From the NCBI GenBank assembly GCA_036346275.1, contig JAYEVK010000037.1, forward strand, positions 62,001 to 126,000: a stretch of 64,000 nt of DNA. Reading direction: 5' to 3'. Positions within the stretch are counted from its first letter, which is position 1. Each line of letters opens with the position of its first letter. Below are positions 22,345-37,000 of this stretch, in pieces. The stretch comes from Otatea glauca (lineage: Eukaryota; Streptophyta; Magnoliopsida; Poales; Poaceae). Below the pieces are notes generated by a model, which saw only the letters and a program-made list of their open reading frames with translations, searched no databases and was not told the DNA's origin. Made by a program: the position numbers and the translations under genes.

Positions 22345-25300
22345 TGTCAGGACCCGAATTTGCAAATCCGGACCCTCTGTGTATACCGCACTAGTCCAGG
22401 ATCACGCTAGTGCACACAGGCTCAACATAGATGCTATCATAGTCATACACAGCGGAATATAGCATAACTTTAATAATTAATAGTAGCTGTTGTCTTACAT
22501 GATTATTGCCACAGGGGCTTATAAAAGAAATAGCAAATAAGCAAAGAACGAAAAAAATAAGCGTAGCAGCTCCCGATTCACCGCAGCAACCGATGAGGCT
22601 CGGACCCTAAGCATTCGTATCCATATAATCCTCCTCCACGAAGGCGTAGATTCTTCCTCTTACGAAGTTGTTGTTGTGGGGTGAGTACATAAAGCACTCA
22701 ACAAGTTGTGCACTGACAATGCAAGTCTAATATTCTATATGCTTGGCTTAATCCAAAGGAATGGCTAATATGGCTATTTTGCGAAGAGAGCGGCATTTAA
22801 CAAGAATACTGATAAATAGATTGAAAAGCAGTAAAACAATAACAGTAATTAATAGATTCAGCATTTATGAAGTAAACCAGATTTCCAATCCTAAATCAAT
22901 TTCCACCTCCCATGGCACCCTGCCATCCCAACAAGTTTTTGTTTAACAAAAGTCTAACCCTTAACTGTAATTCCGAGCATTGCCCAATACCGTGAGCACG
23001 GCTATTCGAATAGATTGTACACTCTGCAGAGGTTATGCACTTTACCCACACGATACAACCAAACACCACCAAGGCGAGTGATCATAACAAAGCCTTTACA
23101 ATGCTACACATAGACCCAGTGCTATTCGCTAAGGTTTCAACACTGAAGGGTTAAACCACCACAATAGGGCCCCCCCTCTTGCGCCATGTGAGTTAAACCG
23201 TAAACCCGGACTCACTGTTCACCACGACAAGACCAAAATCTAGGCTTCACAAATTATTCAGCTAGGCTGTCCCATTCCAGACATGTGGTTGCAAGAGAGA
23301 CTCAGGTCAAAGGCTTGCAAGGTTAAGTCCTTAAAGTGATTAAGTGTAATGACCCCCATTTTCACATAAATGTAAAAATGGAAATCTCATGTGCAAACAG
23401 TACTAGTCCCATGATCAGTGGCTAGCACGCACATTTACAACAATTGATATCATATCCATACTCTTTATTACAAATAATAATAAAAATCTATACAATAAGA
23501 TCTTACAATACAGAGTGAAGTGCAGCGGAAAGGATTAAAATTCTTGTAGTGTGCCCATCCAACCCTCAGGCAACTGACAAGGTATAATCCCTAGAAAAGC
23601 TTCATCGTCGATATCCCGAGTCTGCGATAAATATGTTGCATCGGACTAATCGATTCTTCACCTAAAAACAACATTTAAGCAAGGGTGAGTACTTTGTACT
23701 CGCAAGACTTTTGCAAAACCTATGATATATGCAAGCCATTTCAAAGGAAAGGCTAGTATGGTTAGTTTGCATAAAGCCAATTTGAAATGTAAATCTGAGA
23801 ATAGTAGATTGCAAAACGAAACTTTAGTAAAAGCAATTTAATCTTGAAATAACAGTATGTAAAGTACAAATAAGTGAAATCACGAACACAGGTAACTGAC
23901 CATATCCACAAACCATTCCCATTGACACACGGAGGAATTACCGACACTGGTAGAACCCAATTTTATTAAAATAAAACAGCTAACTATGTGATGACTTTAC
24001 CAAGTTCCCATAACCACTGTGCGGCTAATCGATTAGTTTTACACTCTGCAGAGGTGTACATCATTACCCACAAGTCATGACCTTTTCCTTTTGTCGCATA
24101 GTTCACGCACCTTTGGCGTAGTGGCCAGAATGTTCATGACGGAAACCTTTACATTACCTAGGTTAACTTTGCACCAGCTCCGGGACGTTAAACCCATACT
24201 ATGGCAGAAGAACTCGGAGCATAGAAATGATGGAACTTCCCCAGAGTACAGCGTACACCGGTGTATCGGTAAACGTTTGATCCATGATCACCTCGGTGTG
24301 GACGTCCCTTCGAGCAATTCATTAAGAAACAGCTCGTACTGCTCCAGCCTTCCAATGTGCAAAGTTAAACTAGATAACTTAATTGGTTTAAGACTGTCCC
24401 ATACCAGCACTTGTGGTTGTACGGTAATTCTTGGCCTGAAAACAACCCATAGCTCGGTCCTTAATCCGACAAGGGCAATAAACTCCACCCTACACTACGT
24501 GCAAAGACATGCACACCCGGCTATTGCCAATAATTGCCCGCATCTAAACCATAGTTTTATTTTCATTTTTCCATCCAAAATACCAACCACAAAAATGGTC
24601 ATACCCATTTAAATGTCGTATCCAAAGTCTTTAATCATGTCACAGTTTTATGTTCATTTAAGCTTGGCTAAGCATATCACTAAATGTGAGTAACCCAGAT
24701 TGACATTAAATAATGTCTAAACTATTCTAGGGTTTTCAAGGTTCACAATTTTCTACTTATCAAGGAAGTTCTATGTAACTACAGGTACAACTACCAGTTT
24801 TCATAATATAGCAGACTTTAATAAAAATAAAGTATGCAGTAAAACATTTAATGAAAGCATTTATAAAACTGGGATCAATATGATCAAAGGGGGTGCTTGC
24901 CTTTCTTATTTATTGCTTACGACGAAGACGAAGCCACGGTCGCGGAGGCAACGACAGGAGAAAGGACGTCGGATTCTACACGTCGATCGATCGGAAAATA
25001 TAGCAAATATCCAACTTCAATAAGGGCAAAAAGAAAACAGACATAAAACCAAATAAAGATTCACTATAGAAAACAGGAATGTTTTAAGGTTTGGATTGAA
25101 TGAATTCGAGACCTTATGATTTAGATAATTATACAAACATATTGTTAATGTCTTATGATGAACAAAACATGGTTTCTTTGATAGATTATCTATTCTTGAA
25201 TTACGAATTCAAGAGGCTAAAATTATGAATTCTTGCATTTATAACTTCGAATTATAGATGCTAAAATTATTTGGATTAATAGAATTAAAACACAAATTAA

Positions 25301-28300
25301 AGGGTTATGCGAATAGCACTTAATTCCTTAAATGATTTTGCATAAGAAGTGACTTTGAATATATTAGATATATTGAGCTAGGTTACTGAATTTATTTATG
25401 GTTTTTAAGAAGGTTCTGATGATACAAATTACGTATTTGTTTGTTATTTCAAAGTTTGCTTATTCATATAATTGAGTCCATAAAACATAATACTTAAGGT
25501 TATTTGGCTATTAGGATTTATATGCAAAATATGATGAAATAAGATTATTTCTTCAGAATATTAGAGTATATACTTTGAAGAACATTTCTAAGCTAATTTC
25601 ATACATTTTAGTGTTTAGATGACATATTATATTCTTTGTTGAAAGAGCTTATATGATATTAAGGATTACGATGACCATATCACTTAAGGGTATTGGATTA
25701 GCGGATTAGGATGCAAAGCAAGTTGAAAATAATTTTCTAGATTATGGTAGTACATATCTTAAATATTATTTCTAAACTGATCTTCATAATATTTGCATTT
25801 AGACGAGATGTTCTACGGGCTGTTGAAAATGCTTAATTAGTTTTATCGTTTACACGATAAGGTTCAGTTTTAGTTCTTAATTTGCGACTGACCCTTACAT
25901 GATTATTTATTCATTTTTCTGGCATTAGTATGGGATATCATTAAAAGTGTTTTAAAGTTGGTTTCACAGTATTTTGCTTTTATCCGAGATGTTTTCCATA
26001 TAAATAAACATTAAGATTTGATATGTACTTAATTCAAATATGCACAAACATGAGGTATTCTTGCATAACAGTGGTATTATGGTTTTATTAAAGATCTAGG
26101 AATCACTTTACCATTATTTGAACTTGTATGCTTTAAGTTATATTTATCTTAACTTCTATACATTGGAAAGTAATCCATCTTCAAATTTAATTCAAACTAG
26201 ATTACATTTTAAATATTTTTTGTATATCTGAGTATATTACTAACTTATAAACACATAGGAACTGATTTGATATGATTTGAATCATTTTTGCAAAAGATAT
26301 TCATATTTGAATATTCAATTCATTGAAACAACTTTCTTTTAGAAAATGATGTAAATAAACTCAATAATCTAAATAATTTTGCATATTCAGGTTCTTTAAT
26401 ATTTAAGGTTTCTAACAAAATTGATTTCATTCAAATTGGAATTTATTTGCAGAAATTCTACATATGGCCTTCTTTTGATCCCTTTCTTCAAATTGAATTT
26501 AAAATTTAAATATAGTTCATTTCCAAAATATTTTTATATATTATGAATCAACAGGATTTATCATAAATTTATAAATTTACTTCATCTCATTTGGACTAAT
26601 GGTTCAAAACTTATAAGCATTTGAATGTATTCGGTTTAGGAAAATCTGAAAATAGAATATTACCAAAAGCGGAAAGAGCGCTTTCGCCACGGAAATACTC
26701 TTTCCTCTTGAGACATGCCTGGCCGAGGCGCCGACAAGACGGCCCGGCTTAGCGCCGATCGCCGCTTGTTGCATGCTTTACTTGTGGCTGCGTGAGCTGT
26801 GCGGGACATGATGCGATGATGCGCGTGTGGTCGATCGCTTGCAGGCCTACGGGCGAAGTCACAGCATGGCTCAGCGGCTGACTGGATGGTCCCACCTGGC
26901 GGTGACCCGGAGCAGGGGAGGCGGAGCCGAGGCTTGCCGGCGGCAGAGGAGCACCGGAGCGACAGAATCGATAGCACGGTTAGACTCAGTATGCCTTCGT
27001 GCATACAGGGGTGCTACCGGTTTAACCGGAGGAGATCGGAGTCGTCACGCCACCATGAGGAGGGCGGCGGAGCCATGGACTGTGGCAAGAAGCTCGGTTT
27101 TGTGGTGAATCAATGAGAAGAAAAGCTTTGATGAGCATCAGTGAGTGTTGGTGATTCCGTTTTGCTACTTCTTCATGAAAATGAGTGAATGAATCAGGCT
27201 CTCACCGTGCGAGGGGCTACGGCAGAGGAGGACGTCTGGTGCGGTGGCTCATCGGAGAAAATTTCTTTCAATTGAGGATGGGGATGAGTACTAGATGCCA
27301 CGAGGGAGCTCTAGCTCAATTGATTCGGGTGGAAGATCATTGGTGTGGCTTAATTGGAAGTTCTCCCCTTTTCTGGACTTCACGGTAATGGCGTCGGAAA
27401 TGGGGAAGACGAGTGCACAGAGGCAACGCTTGAGGCTAAGAAGCATTGGACAATGGCTCTGGATAGCAGAGAATGACCGTTCGGTTATATAGATGGATCG
27501 GTCATGCACAGGGTTTGGACGTAGACAAGAAATGGAGGCTCGGCATGATTGGCGTGCGAGATATTTGCCAAGGCAATGAAAATCGGTGAGGATGGCTGCC
27601 GTGGCAGTTTATTGACAAGATGGACAACTTGGCGACCACTTGCCTTGTCGGGCGTGTCGTGACAGTGGAAATTCGTGGCGAAGTCTTGCCGCGATAGAGA
27701 ATCGGCAAGAGGCGGTGAGATGAGGTTTCGGGATTTCTTTGGTGCGAGGATAAGGCAAGTGGCAGCAGGAGGTGATAGCAGGTCGGCGGAGGTATGGCGA
27801 TGCCTCAGCGACGCGAATTATGGCGAGATAGCGACAAGGAATGAGGCGATTGGCTCGGTTTGGTGGCTCGGGAAAAAGCAGAGAGAGGGAAGAAGGATGA
27901 AGAAGAAGGAAGAAGATCGACCAATGGGCCTGGGGTCCACATGGCGGTCAAGTTGGTGAGGAAGTCGGCAAAGGCTAGGCTGCAGCAAGTGGGCCCACAA
28001 GTCAGTGAAAGGAAAAGGTAAAATGGAAGAAGACTCTGGACAGCATGAGACAAAAACAAAATTTGGGTCAGTAGACAGGTTTACAATTTTATGAAACTTT
28101 TTGTGTAGGTCGGCAAGGAATATAAAAGTGTCCATTAAAATATTTAGATAAAAAGTATTTACAAAAATATTTATATAAATCTGACAATGCAGGGTTGTCA
28201 TTTTCTACTATATCTGAATTTTTTGTTAATTTAAGATCAAAATCAATTTATTATTTTATTAAACTTTTTATGGAGATCTGTAATGGAATTATTGACGTGA

Positions 28301-31167
28301 TATAAAATTTTCATATTTTTATAATGCACATTTTAATTTTAATAATTCTGACATTGTAATTTTTAGCTTTTAGATTATGCATTTTTGAATTTCTAAAAAT
28401 AATAAATGATGGGATAAACTCTTGATATTTTTACCAGACATAGATTAGACAATAATGTCGGCATGGTTAAACTTTTAACTCTGGTTAAGTTATGATAACT
28501 TCTGAAGAAATCTTGTAGGTTCAGATTTGGATTATCCCCTCATGATTACTTTTACTCTTTTAATATTTTATTGATCCAGATCAGTGCAAGTTGCATTATC
28601 AGGATCCTGGATGGATCTGGGATTTATCTGAGATTTTTACAAATTTTATTGGTTTTGGATTTTTATCTTTAACCATTTTACCATTTCTATTTATGAGACT
28701 TTTCTTTTAAAGCAAAAACTCAAGAAAAGCCAACAATTACAGAAAATTCAGGAAATTTAAATTTAAATTAAATATCACATCTCAAATCCATTTTTATATT
28801 TTTTTTGTTTTGGAAGAAATAATTTTAATAAAGGAAATCTTTCTTTTCTTAAGATTAGAATACAAGAAAAGAGGAAAATATATTGTTTAAAATCAAAATA
28901 TTAATTCCAATTAAAAATTTTCATTAAATTCTATTTTTAAATTTCAAACTTTTTATTTTTCATATTTTTGAATTTTTCGGGATGTTACATTAAGGCAGGA
29001 CTTCCACATACCCCTGCCAATCCTGGCCCACCTTGGCACACTGCCCCTTGCCACTTACCCCAATCTAAATCATGACCACCCTAGTTGATTACTAAGCACC
29101 ACGTGCCCCCCACATTTCAATCTAGTTGTGTGACCTCCTCGCCACGACAACTTGATAGCACTGTGTGACAACACATGACACACAAATTCTTAAACATTGT
29201 TCCATATTCCATTAGTCAAGATTAAGTAACAACATTCGGACACATGTGATGACGTGGCATGGCTAAGCAATCTACGACGGTCTAACTAGTCCCATGTTGA
29301 TTATTAATATTAACCAACTATAATTCCACATCCTAGGGTGACAATTAGATCATGGCATAAAATTGACAAGGTGTGATTTAATTCAATTAGGCATATCATC
29401 TAATTCCCAGTTAATTGAAATCATTTATACACATAAAATATCATGCATAATTTAAAAGACAAAATAGCAATTTGGTGAAATTGGGTGCAACATGATCAAA
29501 GCACAACTTGCCTTGGAGTAGGTGCTGGTCTTGCTCTGAGCTTGGGTCTTGAAGCGATGAATCTTCCTCCGGATCAAAGCGGTTCAACGTCTACGCGAAA
29601 CGATGCCAAAATAGCAAATAAACACCAAAACAGAGAGCAACCAAACTCCAAAAATAAAATAAAATTCACTAATAAATATATCTTGATTTTACAAATTTTT
29701 AGATATTTGAATCACTCAAATGCGAGTTAAAATGCAAAAGATATAGCCTTTTGAAGTTTGAATAAATACTAAAAATACAGAAAATAGAATTTCCGATTTT
29801 CCAGAATTATTTTCTCTTGAAAAGATTTTTATTGCGCAACATCGACGTCAGTACAGTCCGAGCCAATCGACGACGACTCGTCACCTCGGTGCATGGACCC
29901 GGTGCACGGAACCGCCTCTGGTCCACCGTGGACGCGGCTCACAGCGCCTCGCGTCACGCGCCTGACACGCGGCACGCATCTACTGGCTGCGACGCCGCCC
30001 GTGCCGATGCTCGACACGCGGCACGCATCCGGGAGACGATCCGACGGCTACCGCCCTAACGCACACGCAGCGCGATCTCAACCGAACAGACCTGATCCAA
30101 CGGTCCATGCTTACCCGAGTTGATCACTGCAGACGAAGCGACGCGGCACGATCTGAGACGTCCCCGGAAGATCGAACGGCTGTCCGAGCTCCGATACGAA
30201 GATGGCAGTACGGCGGCGGAATGGCACCGGAGCGGAGGAAGAAGACCACCCGAACGGCGATTCGGCGTGACTGCGGCGAGAAGAAGTAGCAGATTCGGTG
30301 CGGCTCGACGCGACGAGTCTGGATCTGGAACCCGAGCGGCGGATGGAGGCTTGACGGCGGCGAAACGGCGAGAAAAAGAGAGGCGGCGCTACAAAGAACT
30401 ACGGCGAGCTCTCAGGGCTAAACGGCAGCGACTCCGGCGAAGAGGCTAGTGCTCATCGGCTATGCAAGGGGACGAGGAACATCGGAGTTCGGGCTGCGGC
30501 TTTTATAGCCTCGGCATGCGCGCAGGGAAGGAAACCCTAAGCAATCCGCGGCGGCGAACTAGGAAACCGAATCGGAGACGACAACCGAGAGTCGTCCGAT
30601 TTGCGATCAACGGCCTCGATTAGATCCGAAGCGATACGATCCGATCCGTTCTTTCCAAAACCGACGGGCGCGATCTTGGCCTTCCAAAAACAACGCGAGG
30701 AATCCTCTCCGCCCGATCTTGATCCAACGGCCGAAGGCGCTAGGGTTTCGGTGAGATGCAGATCGTCCGATGGAAATCCAACGGCCAAACGCGGGGTGGC
30801 GGGGAAACGGGCTTAACGGGCCGCACGCATTTGAGCCACGCGCACACAAGATCTTGGGTTTCGGTCGATCGTTTCACCGATTTTTCAAAAGCTTTTGATT
30901 TAAAATGATTCCCAAAATTAGATTAATTCATTTAAGGTAATTAAATATCAAGAAAATTCTCATAAATACTTCGAGACATTTTGAATCCAAATAAAATATT
31001 TTTGGCAAAACTTCATATTAGTTTTATCTATATATAATTAGTTTTCACCAAAGGTTCAATATACTTAATTAAAATAAATTCTATTAAATCCCAGAAAATC
31101 CAATAATTTTAGAAAATCATTAAAATGCACATAAGTGAAACTATAGGCCAAATTTTGGGATGTTACA
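22345..31167 (-). mobile_element. Solo LTR of the element A family, inverted, split by solo LTR B
   Basis: 22345 reads TGTCAGGACCCGAATTTGCA, the complement of the A-LTR end. 31167 closes ...TTTTGGGATGTTACA, the complement of its start. Both ends are flanked by TACAG (22340-22344 and 31168-31172), a perfect 5-bp target duplication. Removing the nested B LTR and its duplication leaves about 3.17 kb, against 3.13 kb for the 5' LTR of A. No internal region is present, so it is the product of LTR-LTR recombination. It carries the complementary TATA box near 30500. Confidence 0.93.
23345..28989 (-). mobile_element. Solo LTR of the element B family (5.6 kb)
   Basis: Starts TGTAATGACCCCCATTTTCA and ends TTTTTCGGGATGTTACA, and is flanked by TTAAG on both sides (23340-23344, 28990-28994). 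It is colinear with the 3' LTR of element B at 55190-60543. On its own (minus) strand the order is AT-rich start, GC-rich block (about 28000 down to 26660) with TATATAA at 27491-27485, a long AT-rich tract, then GAGTAC...GTACTC (23687-23703). At 5645 bp it is unusually long for an LTR. ORFs in it, including 24091-24612, are not genes. Confidence 0.92.
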
Positions 31168-31398
31168 TACAGCACTACGTTTTGTCCTTAATCTGACCAG
31201 GCGAGAATCTCCCCTACATTGTATGCAAATCCATCCCTCACACATCTAGCTATTGCCACAACTTGCCTGCATCAAACCATAGTTTTATTTTCGGTTTGAC
31301 CAAAATATCAGCAACCTTTAACTATGTTTGACATTATTATTTACAATGAATAGCTTGTCTAACCATCCATCATCCCATTTCTAAAGCATGATTAAGCA

Positions 31399-31450
<52 letters not shown>

Positions 31451-33353
31451 TGTATATATTCAAATATACCTAAATTGGCATTATTAGTTGTCTACATCTA
31501 ACTTAGTATTATCGGGGATGTCGTGTCAATATTTATTAAGGAAGTTCTATGAAATATGGGTTGTATCTACCAATACCACAATATAGCTTATTTATTGAAA
31601 ATATCGCATGCATACATAGATTTGACAAAAACAATATAACTTAAGTGAAATAATGGGATCAATATGGTCAAAGGGGGTGTTTGCCTTGCTTGTTGAACAA
31701 ATTGGTCTTGCTTTAGTTGATCAAAGTACCAATACGTCATCTAGTTTTGAACCTCTCACATAGTCTCACGATTCGTGTGTGTGCTCCAACGTCAACACGA
31801 CATATAAGTAAACAAATCCAAAGTTACTACTCTTCGAAAACAAACACATATATACAGGCATCGTACAAAAAGGTCATGCATATGATATGATGCACGTGAG
31901 GATGATGCATATGGGAAGGTTGAGAGAGTCAACTTACTTTTCCTAGGGCAACAGGTTCTTTTTACATAATCTGTAACTTTCACTAGACCAATTTGATATG
32001 CATGTCTTACCACACAATATGCACCAATTTAATCGTATCAATAACACCATGGTTGACCCATAATCATGCATTTGCTAATCCAAAATAAAGGTATAGGCCT
32101 CAAATGATAGTGCAAGTCTAATATTCTAGTACCTCCATTTCAACCTCCAATTTATATGACGTTCTAATCCAATTAATAATCAACCACCAAGTACTCATGT
32201 TGTCATCACATAAGACCCATCTAACTATCGTTTAAGATATCAAATCTAATTGCATATGTGTTGCTTAAATGGTATACAACAACCGATTAAATATGTGGTA
32301 TAATTTCCACTAAATTTGCCTTATGTGATAATCATCAATTTAACCATATACATAGTACTAAGATCAATTTAATATAATTAAGTACAGCTTAAATTAAGAA
32401 GGATAATTCTCACCAATGCAATATAAGCACCTAAGCTGACCATCACTTTATATGCTTAGAAAATCTATCCATCAACAATATATCTTGTAACCATCAATAT
32501 TATCTTGAGACGAAATTCCCGCAATTTCAACATATAAGACCCTCTAACTAATTTATGTGTGATTACAATAATATTAGCTTAGGATCAAGCAATTTATTAA
32601 TTAAATAAATCCAACCTTCAACGATCGACAATTAATATCCCTCCTCGAATTAATCAACCGAATTTTTCTTCTTCTCTTTTTTATGTTCTTTTTTCTCATT
32701 CCTTCTTTCCTTTCTCTCTTTGTTCCCTTCTCTCTCATTTATTTTCTTCTGGCCACACATCATTTCTACCTTATTTTCTTCTTCTTCCTCTCTCTCTCTC
32801 TTCTTCTCTCTCTCAGTGACCGACCTCGGCTCTCTTGTTTCTCCTTCCAGTGGCCGTCGCCTGACTCCTGCATGGCTGATCGCCCAAGCTGCACTACGCC
32901 TACGCCTGCCCCAGACATCGTTGGGCTACACATGTACTGACCACCATCTGCGCTGGGCCAAGAGTGGCTCGCGCCAGCCACTCTGGTCGTCTGTGCCTCG
33001 GTCGGGCTGACCTGAGCCTCCGAACGCGTGCCGCCACAAGCCAGCCGCAGAGCGCTGGGCCACAGCGCCACGGCGGGCTGCCTCCTCTAGGCGCCACCTT
33101 GTCACTCTGTCGGCCCCTATGTTGCACTGAGCTCCCGACGCCGCCCTGCCCTGGCTGCGCACCATCTGCCCTACGCCACGCCGGGCCGAGCCGGACCACG
33201 CCACATGCTGGACCTCACGTTATGGCCTCGCCAAGCTCACCGCACCACCTAGATGGCACTGTCGCACCTTGGGCCGCTTTGATCGCTCCTGCTTTGTCCA
33301 CTCCTCGCGTGTGCTAAGCTGGCCCCAGCCTCGCCGAATGTCGCGGCTGCCAT
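31168..33353 (-). repeat. LTR C, part 2 of 3
   Basis: Continues LTR C after the solo A LTR. Segments match the B LTR in order, such as TTAATCTGACCAGGCGAGAA, ATAGTTTTATTTTCGG and ATGGTCAAAGGGGGTGTTTG. It contains a (TA)n tract at 31402-31441, a pyrimidine-rich tract (32660-32815; purine-rich in native orientation) and a GC-rich block (32820-33350). ORFs in the last two are composition artefacts. The CACTA element is inserted after CAT at 33351-33353. Confidence 0.75.
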
Positions 33354-33700
33354 CACTACTACAGAAAGGCTTATATTAGACATCTCATTACAGACGGTTC
33401 CTCAAAATCGTCTGTGACGAATAATATCACTGACGGTTTTATATTGAAACCGTCAGTGACATTATCACAGACGGTACTCTACAAAAAACCGTCAGTGATA
33501 TACATCAATATCACAGACGGTTTTAGTTAAAAACCATCTGTGAAGATATCACAGACGGTTATTTTATAAAACCGTCTGTAATATCACGTATTATCCCAAA
33601 CCGTCTGTGATATATCACAGACGGTTTTATGATAAAACCGTCTGGAATGCTATGTTTATCATTGACGGTTTTTTTATAAAACCGTCTGAGATTTCTATCA
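33354..33700. repeat. Left terminal and subterminal repeats of the CACTA
   Basis: The terminal repeat is followed by at least ten copies, in both orientations, of a motif with core GACGGTTTT (for example TCACAGACGGTTTTAGTT and its complement AAAACCGTCTGTGATAT). By analogy with En/Spm such arrays are bound by the element-encoded TnpA-like protein during excision; binding here is inferred. Confidence 0.9.
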
Positions 33701-33704
33701 GCAA

Positions 33705-34017
33705 TATAAAATACAGAGGCCCGAGTCACTTGGTACATTTTAGGGTTTCGGGATCTATTTTCATTTGGCTGCGGCTGTGAGGCGATTTGGTAAAAGAAGA
33801 CCGTTGATTTTGAAGGGTGATTGAGGATCCATTTGATTTTGGTGATCTAAGGTTAGTAACGGTGTCTAATTGTAGTATATTCAAGATCTTGCTTGGTAAG
33901 GATAGAATTTGATGATTTTTTTAGATTTAGCTTGTAGATTCATGTGTTCTTTCTATGTAAGGGTAGTAATGGGTTTTACTTGCATTAACACTAATTAATG
34001 CTATATGCTTGGCGTAG
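33705..34017 (+). promoter_or_regulatory. Promoter and 5' UTR intron of CACTA gene 1
   Basis: TATAAAATA at 33705-33713, only a few bases after the last subterminal repeat. A donor-like AAG/GTTAGT near 33852 and an acceptor CGTAG immediately before the ATG at 34018 suggest a 5' UTR intron of about 165 bp. Splice sites are read by eye. Confidence 0.5.
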
Positions 34018-37000
34018 ATGGATCGAAGATGGATGTACACTAAGAACCGTGTGAGTGCCGAGTACATTAATGGCGTCTGCGCTTTTAGAAGAGCTACAGA
34101 AGATGATATGTTTAATAAGAGGGGGCGGTTTATGTCTTGTCCGTGCATTGACTGTGAGATTCTGAAGATGTTTCGAAACTTTGCGCAGATCGAAGCACAC
34201 TTGATTATGAGGGGTTTCAAAGCGGGGTATACATGTTGGACCAGTCACGGTGAAGAGCAGGAGATACAGGAAGCAGGTACTAACATGGTCGACGAAGTCA
34301 ATGATATGTCGGATGGTCATATCGATTGTGGTTCCGATGAGGATAGGTTGCAGGAAGATAATCTGAATCAGATGTTGCGCGATGTAGAAGGGGACCGTGA
34401 TGATAGAGAATATGGTAAATTCCGGGGTTTGATGGAGGACTCGGAGAAACCTTTGTTCCCAGGCTGCAAGTCGAAATACACAAGGTTGTCATCCGTGCTT
34501 GAACTGCTGAAATTGAAAGCAAGCAACGATTGGTCCGATAAGAGTTTCACAGCGCTGATACGTTTATTGGCGGACATGCTTCCCGAGGGAAACGAGTTGC
34601 CGACAACCACCTACAAAGCTAAGAAGGTTCTTTGTCCCTTGGGAATGGATGTAGAAAGAATACATGCATGTCCGAACGACTGTATCCTGTACCGCCAAGA
34701 GTACGCGAACTTGCACATATGTGCTGTGTGCAACGCATCCCGGTACAAGCTTAAGAGTCATTCGAATGATGAAAATGTGGGCATCCAGGTGATGAAAGGG
34801 CCTCCTGCTAAGGTGGTATGGTATCTGCCTATAATTCCTCGTTTGAAGCGTTTGTTTGCGAACCCAAATGAGGCAAAACTGTTGCGTTGGCACTCGGAGG
34901 AGCGTAAGAACGATGGAATGCTAAGGCACTCTGCTGATTCCATCCAATGGAGAAACATCGATAGGAGGTTTCAAGAATTCGGTGAGGATCCGAGGAATAT
35001 AAGGTTTGGATTGAGTACAGATGGAATGAATCCTTTCGGTAACATGAGTAGCCGGCATAGCACTTGGCTCGTGAATCTCTGTATCTACAACCTTCCTCCT
35101 TGGTTGTGTATGAAGCGCAAGTACATTTTGTTGTCTGTACTTATCCAAGGACCAAAACAACCTAAAAACGATATTGATGTGTACCTAGCACCATTGGTGG
35201 AAGATCTGAAAACACTATGGGTTCCCGGGGTACAGGTATGGGATGCGTGCAAACGAGAGAACTTCACTTTGCACTGCCTTTTGTTCTGCACCACAAATGA
35301 TCACCCTGCCCTTGGTAACCTATCAGGCCAGAGTACAAAAGGAACCAAAGTCTGCACTCACTACTTAGACAATACCGAGTGTGTGGTTTGAATCACTCGC
35401 GCAAAGCTGTTTACATGCATCACCGTAGGTTCCTTGGAGGAATCACCCATACCGCAAAATGAAAAAACAATTCGATGGAACGAACGAAGACGGTTTAGCT
35501 CCAAAGCCTTTAAGTGGGATAGATATCCATGATATGGTTAAGAACTTGGATGTTGCGTTTGGAAAGGGGCGTAAATCGAGGTCCCGTGAGAAGAGCACGT
35601 GCAAGAAGAGATCAATATTTTGGGACCTACCTTATTGGGAGCACCTAGAAGTTCGACCTTTGCATCGACGTGATGCACGTGGAGAAGAATGTCTGTGATA
35701 GCTTGATTGGTCTCTTATTGAATATTAAAGGCAAATCAAAGGACAGTATCAATGCACGCCTTAACTTGGTCAATATGGGCATAAGACCTGAGTTAGCACC
35801 GAAAGAGATAGATACAGGCCGAATATACTGCGAACCTGCTTGTTACACTTTTTCTAAGGCCGAGAACTGAATTGTGCGGTGCTTGCATGGTGTGAAAGTT
35901 CCGTCCGGTTACTCCTCTAACATCAAGAGACTTGTTTCGATGTAAGATTTGAAATTAGTTGGCATGAAGTCTCATAATTGTCATGTGCTAATGACACAAA
36001 TGCTCCCTGTGGCAATTAGAAGTATTTTGCCAGTCAAGGTCCGGGAGACAATCACGAGGCTGTGTTATTTCTTTAACACAATTGCTCAGAAGGTCATCGA
36101 TCCCGAAGCACTAGATGCACTGCAGGCTGAGGTGGTGATGACTCTATGTAATCTTGAGATGTATTTCCCTCCGTCGTTTTTCGATATCATGGTCCATCTC
36201 GTTGTTCACCTTGTGATAGAGATAAAGATATGCAGGCCCGTGTTCCTACGTAGCATGTACCCATTCGAGAGGTATATGGGAATTCTCAAGTCCTACGTAC
36301 GGAATCGATCTCGGTCGGAGGGTAGCATTGTCGAAGGTTATGCAACCGAAGAAGTCGTAGAATTCTGCGTCGATTATATGGCTCAGGTCGAACCAATAGG
36401 TGTGCCTCAATCTCGCCATGAGGGGAGACTCCAGGGCATCGGGACCATCGGAAGGAAAGCAATCACGCCTGATCCAACTTCCTATGCTCAAGCTCATTTC
36501 ACGATTTTGCAACACATGGCTGTAGTGTCCTCGTACATCGATGAGCATAAGCATTGGCTACGGCAAGAGAATCTGACGCGGCAAGAGTCTTGGATCACGA
36601 GACAGCATAACCTTCAGTTTAACAGATGGCTGAAGGAGCGACCCATCACTGGGACCTCGTCAGGTGATACGCTCACATGGTTGGCAAAAGGGCCAACATT
36701 TACAGTTGTAATATGGAAAGGATACGACTTAAATGGGTACATATTTTACACGAGAGATCAGGATATGAAGAGCACAAACCAGAACAGCGGTGTATGCATA
36801 GATGCGTTCAACACCGTTGGGTCAACGAGGAGCTCCTACTATGGGTTCATAGAGGAGATTTGGGAGCTCGACTATGTACTATTCAAGATCCCCTTATTTC
36901 GGTGTCGTTAGGTCCACCTCCAGCATGTGAAGGTTGACAAATACGGTGTCATTACTGTCAACCTCGCACGCGTTGGATACCAAGATGAACCATTCGTACT

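Noticed and set aside
24091..24612. 173-codon plus-strand ORF
   Set aside because: Within the B solo LTR, antisense to it; the matching region of the other B LTR (56079-56417) is open for only 112 codons with changed sequence.
26660..27960. Cluster of ORFs on both strands in the B solo LTR
   Set aside because: GC-rich promoter block; the frames do not persist in the other B-family LTR.
32683..33317. Long plus and minus ORFs, some resembling membrane segments (LSLFVPFSLIYFLLA)
   Set aside because: Pyrimidine tract and GC block of LTR C produce stop-poor frames on both strands; purine-rich counterpart exists in X.
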